DNA from: Deltaproteobacteria bacterium
GTDB taxonomy: Bacteria > Myxococcota > JACRCW01
Assembly: GCA_016218805.1 (NCBI GenBank)
Contig: JACRCW010000085.1
Location: 62,001 to 126,000, forward strand
DNA: 64,000 nucleotides
Direction: 5' to 3'
Shown here: piece after piece, positions 24,806 to 33,625 of the stretch
Numbering within the stretch: position 1 is the first letter of the stretch
Layout: every line of letters starts with the position of its first letter
Made by a program: the position numbers and the translations under genes
Notes under the pieces: generated by a model
The model's input: only the letters and a program-made list of their open reading frames with translations
Told to the model about the DNA's origin: nothing
Database searches by the model: none

Positions 24806-25867
24806 TCAACCCCCCGGCCCCTTGCTGCCAACGGTGGCGGACGGACGCACCAGCCCCACGGCGCGCGGCGGCGGCTTCTTGAGCGGGTCACCGGGCGGCG
24901 GGTTGGCACCGCCGGGCTTGGAGGTGACCTTCTCCATTGGCATGACTTTGCTTTCAGCGGGCGGCGGGACGGGCGCGGGGGCGGCCGCACCCGCCGGGGA
25001 GGCAGCGGGACGGGCGGCCGCTGCCGCCGCCGGGGCGCGCGCGGAGGCGGCGCCGGCCGGACCGGGAAGCCGGCCGCAGGTGATGAGTTCCTCGTCGTCC
25101 TCCACGGGTTTCACGCGCAGCATGAAGTCGCGGCGGAGCGTCTCCGCCTTGGCGGCGTCCTTGTCGTCAAACGCGGTGAACGCCACCTGGCCCGCGTAGC
25201 TGATGTTCTTGAGCATCAGGTACAGGCGGCCCTTGAGGATGCTGAGCGCCTTGGCGCTGTCGGTGACGGCGGGGAGCTTGGCGGGTTCTTCGGGTTTCTT
25301 GGGCGGCGGCCCGTAGCGGTGGGACGCGAGCTTCTGTTCAAACTCCGCCAGCGCCTTGCGGTCGGGCACGGGCAGGTTCTGCAACTCGTAGCAGAGGTCT
25401 TCGCCCTGGTTGACCAGTTCCTCGGTGACGCCGCCGGGCGCCAGGCGCTTGAGGTCCTGCCGGGCAATCTGCACCAGGAGGAACAGTTCCTCGTACAGGC
25501 GCTCCGGCAGGCGGTGGAGTTGGAAGAGGCGGTGGAACTTGAGGCGGGCGTAGCGGTCGTCGGCGTAGGCGCGGTCCACCCGCCGCACCAGGTTGGCGCG
25601 CCACTGGAAGGCCCGCGCCACCACGCGCTCCTGCTCCTTGCTCAGCGACGGCGGCTTGGGAGGCTTGGCCTCCACGCGGTTGTGTTCCTTCTGGACCATG
25701 TCCCGCATCTGGTCCAGCTCCGTGTAGTGCTTGAGGTCCAGGCCTTCAGCGCGCATGGGCATGGCGTGCGAGCGCGCCAGGTCCACCAGGCGGGCTGCCT
25801 CCGCCAGCAGTTCCGCCGTCGGCAACGTGTGCCCCTCAAGCTCGAATTCTTTTTCGGTGTTGGCCAT
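24806..25867 (-). CDS. Hypothetical cytoplasmic protein with Ala/Pro-rich tail
   Basis: 353 residues from ATG 25867. Residues 1-250 are highly charged and helical: an N-terminal LLAEAARLVDLARSHAMPMRAEGL, a central FQWRANLVRRVDRAYADDRY and RLPERLYEELFLLVQIARQDLKRLAPGG. From about 265 the sequence is Ala/Pro-rich low complexity and ends in KGPGG. No signal peptide and no membrane helix. No family recognised. Its stop is two bases before the lipase GTG, so the two are translated together, but the compartments differ and no functional link is evident. Confidence 0.72.
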   Translation of the reverse strand: MANTEKEFELEGHTLPTAELLAEAARLVDLARSHAMPMRAEGLDLKHYTELDQMRDMVQKEHNRVEAKPPKPPSLSKEQERVVARAFQWRANLVRRVDRAYADDRYARLKFHRLFQLHRLPERLYEELFLLVQIARQDLKRLAPGGVTEELVNQGEDLCYELQNLPVPDRKALAEFEQKLASHRYGPPPKKPEEPAKLPAVTDSAKALSILKGRLYLMLKNISYAGQVAFTAFDDKDAAKAETLRRDFMLRVKPVEDDEELITCGRLPGPAGAASARAPAAAAAARPAASPAGAAAPAPVPPPAESKVMPMEKVTSKPGGANPPPGDPLKKPPPRAVGLVRPSATVGSKGPGG

Positions 25868-25922
25868 CCGTCACCCGTTGGTCACCGAGCATGGACGGCC
25901 AGGGACGGGCCCGCAAGCGCGG

Positions 25923-26762
25923 TCACAGGCCGCCGTCACGCAGCGCGCTCACCAGCGTCACGTGGCAGGCGCCGTCCGGGGCCACGCGCGCGGCGTGCAC
26001 CAACGCGGCTTCCTCAAACTCCAGCAGCGAGGTCACCGGCTGCGCATCCGCACGGGGCCACTCCAACGCGGTGAACGCGTCACCGGATACCGCGGCCAGT
26101 TCCTCCACGGTGACCCGTCCGTCGCCGGTGTCGGCGTCCACCTGGGCCTGCGCGCGCAGGCGCAGCATGCCGGAGGCCAATGATTCAAGGAACAGGCGCT
26201 CGCCGTGGAAGACCATGCGGACCGTGGCCTGGCCACCCGCCTCCACGCGCGCGTGGGTGACGCACGCCGCGTGGTGCAGCGCCGGGCGGAAGCCCCAGCT
26301 GAATGCAAGGGTGCGGCCGCCGCCCGTCAGGGTGCCCTCCGCCAGCACCGCCAGGCCGCCGCGCAGCAACTCCGCCACGTCGTCCTCGCTGGCGTCCACG
26401 GGCTGCGCACCGGCGGTGACCGGGCGGACGGAGAACCCCACGGACGTCCACGTGGCCGGCGTGACCTCCAGTTCCGCCAGCAGGTGCGGTCCCGGCCTGA
26501 CCAGGTCCACCACGCGCGCCCCCGCCAGGCGCGCCTGCTCGGTCCCGGCCTCGTTGTTGAACACCAGACCGTCCACGGCAACCAGGTAGCGCGTGAAGTG
26601 CACGCTCCACCCGTCCACAAACGACTCCGCGCCGGCCCCGCCCTCCAGCGCATTGCCCCCGGTCCACTCCCAGCGCAACCGCCCCTGCTGGCCCGCCGGC
26701 GTACACGCGGCGGCCACCGCCACCAGCGTTCCCATCACCACCCGGCGTGCCTGCCCGCGCAT
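25923..26762 (-). CDS. Lipoprotein of unknown function
   Basis: 279 residues from ATG 26762, which gives a basic n-region (MRGQARR) before a hydrophobic core and the lipobox VAAAC; ATG 26735 is an alternative that leaves no positive charge. The mature part is beta-rich (SVHFTRYLVAVDGLVFN, GARVVDLVRPGPHLL, TLAFSWGFRPALHH) and carries an EF-hand-like loop DADTGDGRVTVEEL about residues 214-227. Layout loosely recalls MbnP-type periplasmic proteins, but the His ligands expected there are not evident to me. It starts only 22 bp from the divergent DCC gene. Confidence 0.68.
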   Translation of the reverse strand: MRGQARRVVMGTLVAVAAACTPAGQQGRLRWEWTGGNALEGGAGAESFVDGWSVHFTRYLVAVDGLVFNNEAGTEQARLAGARVVDLVRPGPHLLAELEVTPATWTSVGFSVRPVTAGAQPVDASEDDVAELLRGGLAVLAEGTLTGGGRTLAFSWGFRPALHHAACVTHARVEAGGQATVRMVFHGERLFLESLASGMLRLRAQAQVDADTGDGRVTVEELAAVSGDAFTALEWPRADAQPVTSLLEFEEAALVHAARVAPDGACHVTLVSALRDGGL

Positions 26763-26784
26763 GCCCGGGTGGGTACACCGTGCC

Positions 26785-27207
26785 ATGCGCGACGTCATCC
26801 TCTTCGACGGTGACTGCGGCCTGTGCAGCCGTGTCGTGCGTTTTGTGCTGGCGCGGGACTCGGCGGGGCGCTTTGCGTTTGCCAGTCTGCAGGGCGCGGC
26901 GGCGCGCGGGTTGCTGGGTGGGCGGACGCCGGCGCTGGACAGCTTCCTGCTGGTGCGCAACGGGGCCGTGCTGGAGCGGTCCGAGGCCGCGCTGGCGGTT
27001 GCGCGGGGCCTTGGGTGGCCGTGGCGCGCGCTGGGGCTGCTGCGGTGGATCCCGCGCGCGGCGCGGGACGCAGCGTACGACGTCGTCGCGCGGCACCGGG
27101 CGTTGCTGGGTCCGCCGTTGTGCGAGCTGGGCGATGCCCGGTGGAAGGAGCGGTCGCTGGACACCCCGGCGGCGCGTGATTCCCCGCCATGGCGGATCCA
27201 CGCCTGA
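26785..27207 (+). CDS. DCC-family (DUF393) thiol oxidoreductase-like protein
   Basis: 140 residues from ATG 26785. The N-terminal DxxCxxC motif of the DCC/YuxK family is intact: Asp8, Cys11 and Cys14 in FDGDCGLCSRVVRFVL. The remaining sequence follows the family pattern: FASLQG, FLLVRNGAVLERSEAALAVARGLG, and a terminal region usually rich in R-H (here DVVARHRALLG). Members are predicted thiol-disulphide oxidoreductases; biological roles are mostly undefined. No Shine-Dalgarno sequence is seen and its start is 22 bp from the divergent lipoprotein start, so a leaderless or overlapping divergent promoter is possible. Confidence 0.88.
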   Translation: MRDVILFDGDCGLCSRVVRFVLARDSAGRFAFASLQGAAARGLLGGRTPALDSFLLVRNGAVLERSEAALAVARGLGWPWRALGLLRWIPRAARDAAYDVVARHRALLGPPLCELGDARWKERSLDTPAARDSPPWRIHA

Positions 27208-27588
27208 GCAAGGTGCGTACGTGCTTGCTTGCTTGCCCGTCCTCGTTGCGGCGTGCGCGGCGACGCGGCGAGGAAACTCGCCGCGCGCTGCAAACCACCG
27301 GGCGGACAACCCGCGACGAGGAAGGGCCTGCCGGCGTGGCGTCAACGGCGGGATGCTCACCGCGCGTCCTGGGGAAGCCGCGGGGTCCTCTGGCTCAGGG
27401 CTGGGTAGGGGGGCCACGCCAAAGACGCCTGGCCGGGGGCCCAGGGGTGCCGGTCGCCAGCCCGTATCGTAAACATTACGCTTCCGTCGCTGGCGAGCCG
27501 GCCGGCCGGGTATGCGACCACGGAAGCGTTAGGGCATTGCCCGCCAGCGGGATGACCCGGGCAGCCCCCGTGCTATGGGCGGGGCCCC
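27208..27588. other. 381-bp intergenic region upstream of xth
   Basis: No credible gene. The left part is plain GC-rich spacer. The right part (27468-27531) holds inverted repeats in a locally AT-richer patch (see separate entry). An open + strand frame across the region is Arg/Gly-rich and overlaps xth out of frame, so it was not called. Confidence 0.6.
27468..27531. promoter_or_regulatory. Nested inverted repeats upstream of xth, possible operator
   Basis: CGTAAACATTACG (27468-27480) is a perfect palindrome of two 5-bp arms around ACA. Overlapping it, TTACGCTTCCGT (27476-27487) is repeated in inverted form as ACGGAAGCGTTA (27520-27531), with one mismatch and 32 bp between. The AT-rich patch is exceptional for this sequence. 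Regulatory function is an inference. Confidence 0.45.
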
Positions 27589-28356
27589 ATGAAGATTGCG
27601 ACGTGGAACGTCAACTCCATCCGCGCGCGCCTGGACCGCGCGGTGGCGTGGCTGCAGCGGACCGGACCGGATGTGGCGTGCCTGCAGGAGCTGAAATCCT
27701 CCGAGGAGGATTTCCCGCGCGCGGAGATTGAAGCGCTGGGCTACCGCATCCAGGCCACCTACCAGCGCACCTACAACGGCGTGGCCATCCTTTCCCGGCA
27801 TGACGCCACCGCGGTGGTGCACAGCCTGGACGACGGTGTGGAGGACCCGCAGGCCCGCCTGGTGGCGGCCACGGTGGACGGCCTGCGGGTGGTGTGCGTG
27901 TACGTCCCCAACGGCGGCGTGGTGGGCAGTGACAAGTACGCCTACAAGCTGGCCTGGATGGGACGGCTGCGCGCGTGGCTGGAACGGCACCACCGCCCGG
28001 ATGAACCGCTGATCGTGTGTGGTGACCTGAACATCGCGCCCGAAGCGCGCGACGTGCACGACCCCGCGCTGTGGGAGAACGAGAGCCTGTTCCACGTCGA
28101 CTCGCGGCGCGCGTTGCAGGACCTGTGCGCCTGGGGCCTGCAGGACGCGCTGCGCCTGGTGACGCAGGAGGCGGGGATCTACTCGTGGTGGGACTACCGC
28201 ATGCTGGGCTTTCCCAAGAACCGCGGCCTGCGCATTGACCACGTGCTGGTCACTGAGCCCGTGGCGCGCCGCGTGCGGGGCGTCACCGTCGAGCGCAACG
28301 AGCGCAAGGGCAAGCAGCCATCCGACCACGCCCCCGTGGTGCTGGAGCTCGACTGA
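27589..28356 (+). CDS. xth: Exodeoxyribonuclease III / AP endonuclease
   Basis: 255 residues from ATG 27589. This is the ExoIII branch of the EEP nuclease superfamily, acting at abasic sites and blocked 3' ends in base-excision repair. Motifs in order: KIATWNVNSIRARL (metal-binding Asn), CLQELKSSEEDFP (Glu ligand), YNGVAILSR, VCVYVPNGG, VCGDLNIAPEARDVHDP (Asp and Asn), YSWWDYR, and the C-terminal RIDHVLVTEP and PSDHAPVVLEL with the catalytic Asp-His pair. Length and motif order match typical XthA. It stands alone; the next gene is a lipoprotein 56 bp downstream. Confidence 0.95.
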   Translation: MKIATWNVNSIRARLDRAVAWLQRTGPDVACLQELKSSEEDFPRAEIEALGYRIQATYQRTYNGVAILSRHDATAVVHSLDDGVEDPQARLVAATVDGLRVVCVYVPNGGVVGSDKYAYKLAWMGRLRAWLERHHRPDEPLIVCGDLNIAPEARDVHDPALWENESLFHVDSRRALQDLCAWGLQDALRLVTQEAGIYSWWDYRMLGFPKNRGLRIDHVLVTEPVARRVRGVTVERNERKGKQPSDHAPVVLELD

Positions 28357-28412
28357 CCGAGGCGGCCGCCCGCCGGCGCGCTATGCTGGCTGGGACGGTC
28401 CCGGAGTCCCGT

Positions 28413-29132
28413 ATGCGCCTGTCGCTCCTGCTCGCTGGAATTCTCGCCACGGCCGCCGCGTGCCTGACACCCACCGAGGGCCTGGACGGGTCCAGCTCCA
28501 CGTCGTCGTCCAGCTCGTCAACCGGCGGGGCCTCCGCGTCGTCGTCCAGCTCATCTTCCTCCTCGTCCTCTTCCTCATCCAGTTCGTCGTCCTCCTCATC
28601 CAGCTCGTCCTCCTCCGGGCAACCCGCTTCCAGCGCGACCTCATCCGCGCCGAACCCCACATCCGCCCCCGCCGCAAGCTCCACCGCTCCACCGGCGTCC
28701 TCGGCCGCACCGCCGCCCTCGTCTTCCGCGCCGCCCGCGTTTGTGCCGGCCTGCCCACCGGAGGGCGCGCAGGACTGCTCCCCCGGCAGCGGCACCGGCG
28801 AAGGCGACCAGTGCGTGGACGGCAACTCGTGCTTCATGGACGAGGTCCAGGCCGCGGTGCGCGGGGTCATTGCCGACCACCCCGACTGGTTTGACCAGGT
28901 CTCCACCAACTGCCCCATCATCCTGGACGTGCAGGCCTACATGGATGACGTGGTGGCGCGCGTGGCCAACCGCGGCCTGTGCGTCATCCGTGACCCCAAC
29001 GCCCCTGACGAGGAAGTCACCGTCAAGCATGACAACTCGTACTCGGAGAACTTTGACATTGTGGCGTCCACCGGGTGCGCCCGTTACGGCGGCCTCATCT
29101 ACACGGGCTACTGCCGCCCCGCCTGGTGGTGA
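28413..29132 (+). CDS. Poly-serine lipoprotein
   Basis: 239 residues from ATG 28413 (GGAG 6 nt upstream; an in-frame ATG at 28383 has none). The lipobox is ATAAAC. Residues about 28-85 are almost all serine, including an unbroken run of about 26, and are then Ala/Ser/Pro-rich to about 120. Codons in the run alternate TCC, TCG, TCA, TCT and AGC. The folded C-terminal domain (about 125-239) has six or seven Cys (PACPPEGAQDC, DQCVDGNSC, TNCPIILD, GLCVIRD, TGCARYGG, GYCRPAWW), implying disulphides. No family recognised. A surface-exposed lipoprotein on a flexible stalk is the best guess. Confidence 0.75.
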   Translation: MRLSLLLAGILATAAACLTPTEGLDGSSSTSSSSSSTGGASASSSSSSSSSSSSSSSSSSSSSSSSSSGQPASSATSSAPNPTSAPAASSTAPPASSAAPPPSSSAPPAFVPACPPEGAQDCSPGSGTGEGDQCVDGNSCFMDEVQAAVRGVIADHPDWFDQVSTNCPIILDVQAYMDDVVARVANRGLCVIRDPNAPDEEVTVKHDNSYSENFDIVASTGCARYGGLIYTGYCRPAWW

Positions 29133-29224
29133 GCGGGGCGTTTCTCCATGACGACGACGACGCGGGCGCGTTGCCAAGATGCGGGCTCCCCCGTACACCA
29201 ACGCGCCGGTGACACGGAGGCGTG

Positions 29225-30403
29225 ATGCGGCGCGGTTGTGGGGTGTGGGGGTGGATGTGGCCGGTGTGTGTCGCCGTCGTGGCGGCGGGGTGTCCCGCGG
29301 CCTCCGGCGCGGGGAAGTCACCGCGCCCCCGCCTGCCGCCGCTGGTGGCCGTGACCACGGTGGAGCTGCAGGATGTGCCGGTGGAGATCACCAAGCCGCT
29401 GGACCTGCGGCCGCTCATGCAGGCGGACGTGGGCTCCAAGGTGCTGGGCTACCTGGACGCGGTGCTGGTGGACCGCGGAGACCGCGTGAAGAAGGGCCAG
29501 GTGGTGGCCGTGGTGCGGCCCTCAGATCTCCCGGACCAGCTGTCTGCCGCGCGCGCCACGCAGGCGCAGGCGGAAGCCAACCTGCAGCGGGCCCGCCTGG
29601 AGTTTGAACGCGCCCAGACGCTGTCCCGGCAGGGCGCCATCAGCCAGCAGCAGGTGGATTACCAGGCCACCGTGCTGCGCACGGCGGAGGCCGCGGTGGA
29701 TGCCACGCGCGCGCAGGTGGCCGCGCTGGGCACGCGCCTGGGCGAGACGCGCATCCTGGCGCCCATGGACGGCGTGGTCAGCCAGCGGCGGCTGGACCCG
29801 GGTGCGCTTGTGGGTGGCGCGGGCACGCCGCCCATCCTCACCGTGGAACGCGCAGACGTGCTGCGTGCGTTTGTGCCCGTCCCGGAGCACCAGGCGGGAG
29901 CGCTGGCCGTGGGACAGGCGGCGTTTGTGGAGCTGGACGCGCTGCGCGGGCGCCGCTTCCCGGGCAAGGTGGTGCGCATGGCGCCGTCCTTTGACGTGGC
30001 CAGCCGCACGCTGGACGCGGAGGTGCACGTGGCCAACGCGGACGGGGCACTGCGCGCGGGGATGTACGGCCGCGGCTCCATTGTCACCGCCACGCACCAG
30101 CAGGTCCCCGTGGTCCCGGTCTCCGCCCTGCAGGTGTCCATGCACGGGCGCCACGTGTTCCTGCTCAACGGTGACAAGGTGGAGCGGCGCAACGTGGAGA
30201 CCGGCGTGGACGGGGACACCTGGGTGGAGATCACCGCGGGCCTCAAGGGCGGCGAAGAGGTGGTGCAGGCCGGCGTGGAACTGCTCAGCGACGGCGTGCA
30301 GGTCCGCGTGTCCCGCCAGGTGGACCCCATCACCGGGCGGCCGCTGACGCCGCCACCGGCCCGCTCCGCCCAGGACCCCGTCCCCGCACCGACGACGCGG
30401 TGA
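29225..30403 (+). CDS. RND efflux periplasmic adaptor (membrane fusion protein)
   Basis: 392 residues from ATG 29225, with GGAGG 4 nt upstream (an adjacent GTG at 29222 is too close to it). A lipobox-like VVAAGC makes it a probable lipoprotein, as in AcrA. The HlyD/AcrA layout is clear: lipoyl-like half-motifs around ADVGSKVLGYLDAVLVDRGDRVKKGQ, a helical hairpin (residues about 95-165, AQAEANLQRARLEFERAQ ... QQQVDYQATVLRTAEAAVDA), the second lipoyl half ETRILAPMDGVVSQRRLDPGALV, then beta-barrel and membrane-proximal domains. It links the downstream pump to an outer-membrane channel. The pump gene follows after 10 nt; no TolC-like gene is present in the window. Confidence 0.93.
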   Translation: MRRGCGVWGWMWPVCVAVVAAGCPAASGAGKSPRPRLPPLVAVTTVELQDVPVEITKPLDLRPLMQADVGSKVLGYLDAVLVDRGDRVKKGQVVAVVRPSDLPDQLSAARATQAQAEANLQRARLEFERAQTLSRQGAISQQQVDYQATVLRTAEAAVDATRAQVAALGTRLGETRILAPMDGVVSQRRLDPGALVGGAGTPPILTVERADVLRAFVPVPEHQAGALAVGQAAFVELDALRGRRFPGKVVRMAPSFDVASRTLDAEVHVANADGALRAGMYGRGSIVTATHQQVPVVPVSALQVSMHGRHVFLLNGDKVERRNVETGVDGDTWVEITAGLKGGEEVVQAGVELLSDGVQVRVSRQVDPITGRPLTPPPARSAQDPVPAPTTR

Positions 30404-30413
30404 GGAGGATGGC

Positions 30414-33400
30414 ATGTGGCTGACCCGCCTGGCGCTGCGCAACCCGGTGCTGATCCTGATGATGTCCCTGATGGCCATTGTGCTGGGACTGGTCAGCCTG
30501 CAGCGCCTCAGCGTGGACCTGTTCCCGGACATCAACCTGCCCGTCATCCGCGTGGCCACCTTCTACCCGGGCGCCGGCCCCGCGGACATTGAGAAGTCCA
30601 TCACGGAGCCGCTGGAGCGCGCGGTGGGCGCGGCCCCCGGTCTGGTGCGCATTGAGAGTTCCACCAAGCAGGGCCTCTCCACGGTCAGCGCGTTTTTCGA
30701 CTTTTCCGTGAACATGGATGCGGCGCAATTTGAAGTGCAGCAGCGCGTGGCGCAGATCCTCAACACGCTGCCCCCGGGCGTGCAGCAGCCGTTCATCCTG
30801 AAGTTTGACATCACCAACATCCCCGTCCTCCAGGTGGTGGTGGGCTCCAAGGACCTGGACGAACGCGAGCTGTACGACCTGGCCTTCAACGTCATTGAAC
30901 CGCAGCTGGAGCGCGTGCCCGGCGTGGCCTCCGCCACCGTGGGCGGCGGCAAGGTGCGCGAGATTGGCGTGCTGGCGGACCCCAACGCGCTGCGCGCCCG
31001 CGGCGTGGGGCTGCTGGACGTGGTGGGCGCGGTGCGCGCCTCCAACCTGCTGCTGCCCTCCGGCAGCCTGCGGACCGGCGTCATTGATTACAATGTGTTT
31101 GCCAACTCGCAGTTCCAGGCCGCGGAGGCCATTGAGGACGTGGTGGTGCGGCCCGCGGTCCCGGGCGTCCCCTCGTCACGCCCGGTGTACGTGCGGGACC
31201 TGGCGCGCGTGGTGGACGGCACCGCGGAACAGTCAGAGATTGTCCGCATCAACGGTGCGCGCGGCGTCTACCTGCGCGTGCTCAAGCAGCCCGGTTCCAA
31301 CACCATTGCCGTGGTGGACCAGGTGCGCGCCGCCATCAAGGCGCTGCGCGGCCTGCCGCCATCCGTCACGGTGGCCGTGTCGTTTGACCAGTCCAACTAC
31401 ATCCGCAACGCCGTCACGGCGCTTGGGCATGAAGCCCTGCAGGGCGGCCTGCTGGCCATCCTGGTGATCCTCCTGTTCCTGGTGAGCCTGCGCGCCACCG
31501 CCATTGTCGCCGTGGCCATCCCGCTCTCCGTCGTGGCCACCTTCATCCTGCTGTATTTCACCGGGCAGACGCTCAACGTCTTCACGCTCGGCGGGCTGGC
31601 GCTCGCCGTGGGACGGCTGGTGGATGATTCCATTGTGGAGCTGGAGAACATCCACCGCCACCTGCAGCAGGGCGGCAACCGGCGGCAGGCGGTGCTGGCC
31701 GCGGCGCAGGAAGTGGCCATGCCCATCCTGGTCTCCACCATCACCACCATCGTGGTGTTCTTCCCCGTCACGTTCCTCACTGGCGTGGCGCAGAACCTGT
31801 TTGTGCCGCTCGCGCTGACCATCTCGTTCTCGCTGATGGTGAGCTTCCTGGTGTCCCGCACGGTCACGCCGCTGCTGTGCCTGTTCATCCTCCGCTCCGG
31901 TCACGCCCCGCCGGCGGGCTTTCCCGGCCTGATGACGCGGGCACTGGCGCGCATGGATGACGCGTACGCCGCCGTGCTGCACGCCGTGTTGCGGCACCGC
32001 GCGGTCACCATCGTGTCCATCCTCGCGCTGTTTGGCGCCTCGGTACCGCTGTGGAAGCTCATTGGGACGGAGTTCTTCCCCGCGTCTGATGAGAGCCAGT
32101 TCTCCATGAGCTACCGCGCCCCCATGGGCACGCGCGTGGACCGCACCGTGCTGTTGGGCGCGCGCCTGGAGGAACGCGTGCGCACCGCGCTGCAGCCGCC
32201 GGGGGATGGACCGCACCCGGTCAACAACATGATGAACACGGTGGGGATCCCCACGGGCCGCACCGCGCTGTTCAGCGGCAACACCGGCCCGCACTCCGGG
32301 TCACTGAACATGAACCTGGTCCCCCCGTCTGCGCGCCCGTTTTCCGACGTGGAGGCCCTGTCCCGGGTCCGCGCTTCCCTCAAGGAGGATTTCCCCGGTA
32401 TCCAGGTGTTCTTCTGGTCCGGCGGCATCGTCAAACGGATCCTCAACTTTGGTTCCGGCGCTCCCATTGACGTGGAGATCCTCGGGTATGACCTGGAGGA
32501 GGGCGCCGCGTACGCGCGCCAGCTGCTCGCCCGGATGCGTGAGCTGCGGGACGAGGCCAATAACCCGCTGCTCACCGACGTGCAGGTCTCCCGCGAGGAC
32601 AACTACCCGGAGCTGCGCATCAACGTGGACCGCGAGAAGGCCGGCCTGCTGGGCCTCACCGAGCAACAGATCGCGCAGACGGTGCTCTCCAGTCTGGTGG
32701 GAAGCACGCAGTTTGCGCCCATGCAGCTGTCCGACCCGCGCACCGGCAACAACTACTTCATCAGCGTGCGCCTGGATGAGGCGCACCGGGATTCGCTGGC
32801 GGACCTGTCCGCCATCCAGCTGCGCGCTGCCAACGGCGCCATGGTCACGCTGGACACGGTGGCCAAGGTGGAACGCAGCAGCGGACCGGTGGTCATCAAC
32901 CGCAAGTACCTGCAGCGCATCATTGACATCACCGCGGACGTGGCGCCGGGCAAGGACCTGGGCGGGGCCACCGCCGCCGTGCAGGCGCTGGTGGATGAGC
33001 TGCCGCCGCCGGACGGCTTCACCGTCGGGCTGGGCGGCCAGAGCGCCGCGCAGAGGGAGGCCTTCAGCGGGCTCGGGTTCGCGGCGCTGCTGGCCATCCT
33101 GCTGGTGTACATGGTGCTGGCCAGCCAGTTCCGCAGCCTGGTGGACCCGCTGGTGATCATGTTCAGCGTCCCGCTGGGCGTTTCCGGCGTGGCGCTGAGC
33201 CTGTACCTCACGGGCACCACGCTGAGCGTCAACAGCTTCATGGGCATCATCATGATGGTCGGCATCGTCGTATCCAACGGCGTGCTGCTGGTGGACTTTG
33301 CCAACGTGCTGCGCCGTGACCACGGTCTGGACCTGGTGGAGGCCACCATCCGCGCCGGGCGGACGCGCCTGCGGCCCATCCTCATGACCACCATCGCCAC

Positions 33401-33623
33401 CATCGTGGGGCTGGTGCCCATGGCGGTGGGAATCGGTGAAGGCAGTGAAACCAACATGCCGCTGGCGCGCGCGGTGATTGGCGGGCTGGGCGTGAGCACG
33501 TTCTTCACGCTGTTCCTGGTGCCCGCGCTGTACACGGTGCTGGACCGCGTGGCGCGGCGCGCGCCGGATGCGGATGACAACGTCCCCGCCGCCGCGCACG
33601 CGGCGCCCGGCGCGTCTGTGTGA
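30414..33623 (+). CDS. RND-family inner-membrane efflux transporter (HAE1/AcrB type)
   Basis: 1069 residues from ATG 30414 with GAGGAGG just upstream. The protein has the duplicated RND layout: a TM1 near residue 12-30, two large periplasmic loops and two sets of six helices. Landmarks are LAVGRLVDDSIVELENIHRHL (TM4 with the proton-relay Asp pair), SMVSFLVSRTVTPLLC, and in the second half SVPLGVSGVALSLYLTG, MGIIMMVGIVVSNGVLLVDFAN and RPILMTTIATIVGLVPMA. Family members export hydrophobic drugs, solvents or metabolites using the proton gradient. The substrate cannot be told. It forms a two-gene operon with its adaptor and ends 3 bp before a convergent gene. Confidence 0.95.
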   Translation: MWLTRLALRNPVLILMMSLMAIVLGLVSLQRLSVDLFPDINLPVIRVATFYPGAGPADIEKSITEPLERAVGAAPGLVRIESSTKQGLSTVSAFFDFSVNMDAAQFEVQQRVAQILNTLPPGVQQPFILKFDITNIPVLQVVVGSKDLDERELYDLAFNVIEPQLERVPGVASATVGGGKVREIGVLADPNALRARGVGLLDVVGAVRASNLLLPSGSLRTGVIDYNVFANSQFQAAEAIEDVVVRPAVPGVPSSRPVYVRDLARVVDGTAEQSEIVRINGARGVYLRVLKQPGSNTIAVVDQVRAAIKALRGLPPSVTVAVSFDQSNYIRNAVTALGHEALQGGLLAILVILLFLVSLRATAIVAVAIPLSVVATFILLYFTGQTLNVFTLGGLALAVGRLVDDSIVELENIHRHLQQGGNRRQAVLAAAQEVAMPILVSTITTIVVFFPVTFLTGVAQNLFVPLALTISFSLMVSFLVSRTVTPLLCLFILRSGHAPPAGFPGLMTRALARMDDAYAAVLHAVLRHRAVTIVSILALFGASVPLWKLIGTEFFPASDESQFSMSYRAPMGTRVDRTVLLGARLEERVRTALQPPGDGPHPVNNMMNTVGIPTGRTALFSGNTGPHSGSLNMNLVPPSARPFSDVEALSRVRASLKEDFPGIQVFFWSGGIVKRILNFGSGAPIDVEILGYDLEEGAAYARQLLARMRELRDEANNPLLTDVQVSREDNYPELRINVDREKAGLLGLTEQQIAQTVLSSLVGSTQFAPMQLSDPRTGNNYFISVRLDEAHRDSLADLSAIQLRAANGAMVTLDTVAKVERSSGPVVINRKYLQRIIDITADVAPGKDLGGATAAVQALVDELPPPDGFTVGLGGQSAAQREAFSGLGFAALLAILLVYMVLASQFRSLVDPLVIMFSVPLGVSGVALSLYLTGTTLSVNSFMGIIMMVGIVVSNGVLLVDFANVLRRDHGLDLVEATIRAGRTRLRPILMTTIATIVGLVPMAVGIGEGSETNMPLARAVIGGLGVSTFFTLFLVPALYTVLDRVARRAPDADDNVPAAAHAAPGASV

Positions 33624-33625
33624 AG

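Noticed and set aside
27189..27731. Open frame running from the DCC gene end into xth
   Set aside because: Out of frame with xth, Arg/Gly-rich and without motifs; xth has a full set of catalytic motifs.
28283..28921. Minus-strand frame encoding a poly-Asp/Glu protein
   Set aside because: It is the complement of the serine tract; the + strand frame has a lipobox, ribosome-binding site and Cys-rich domain.
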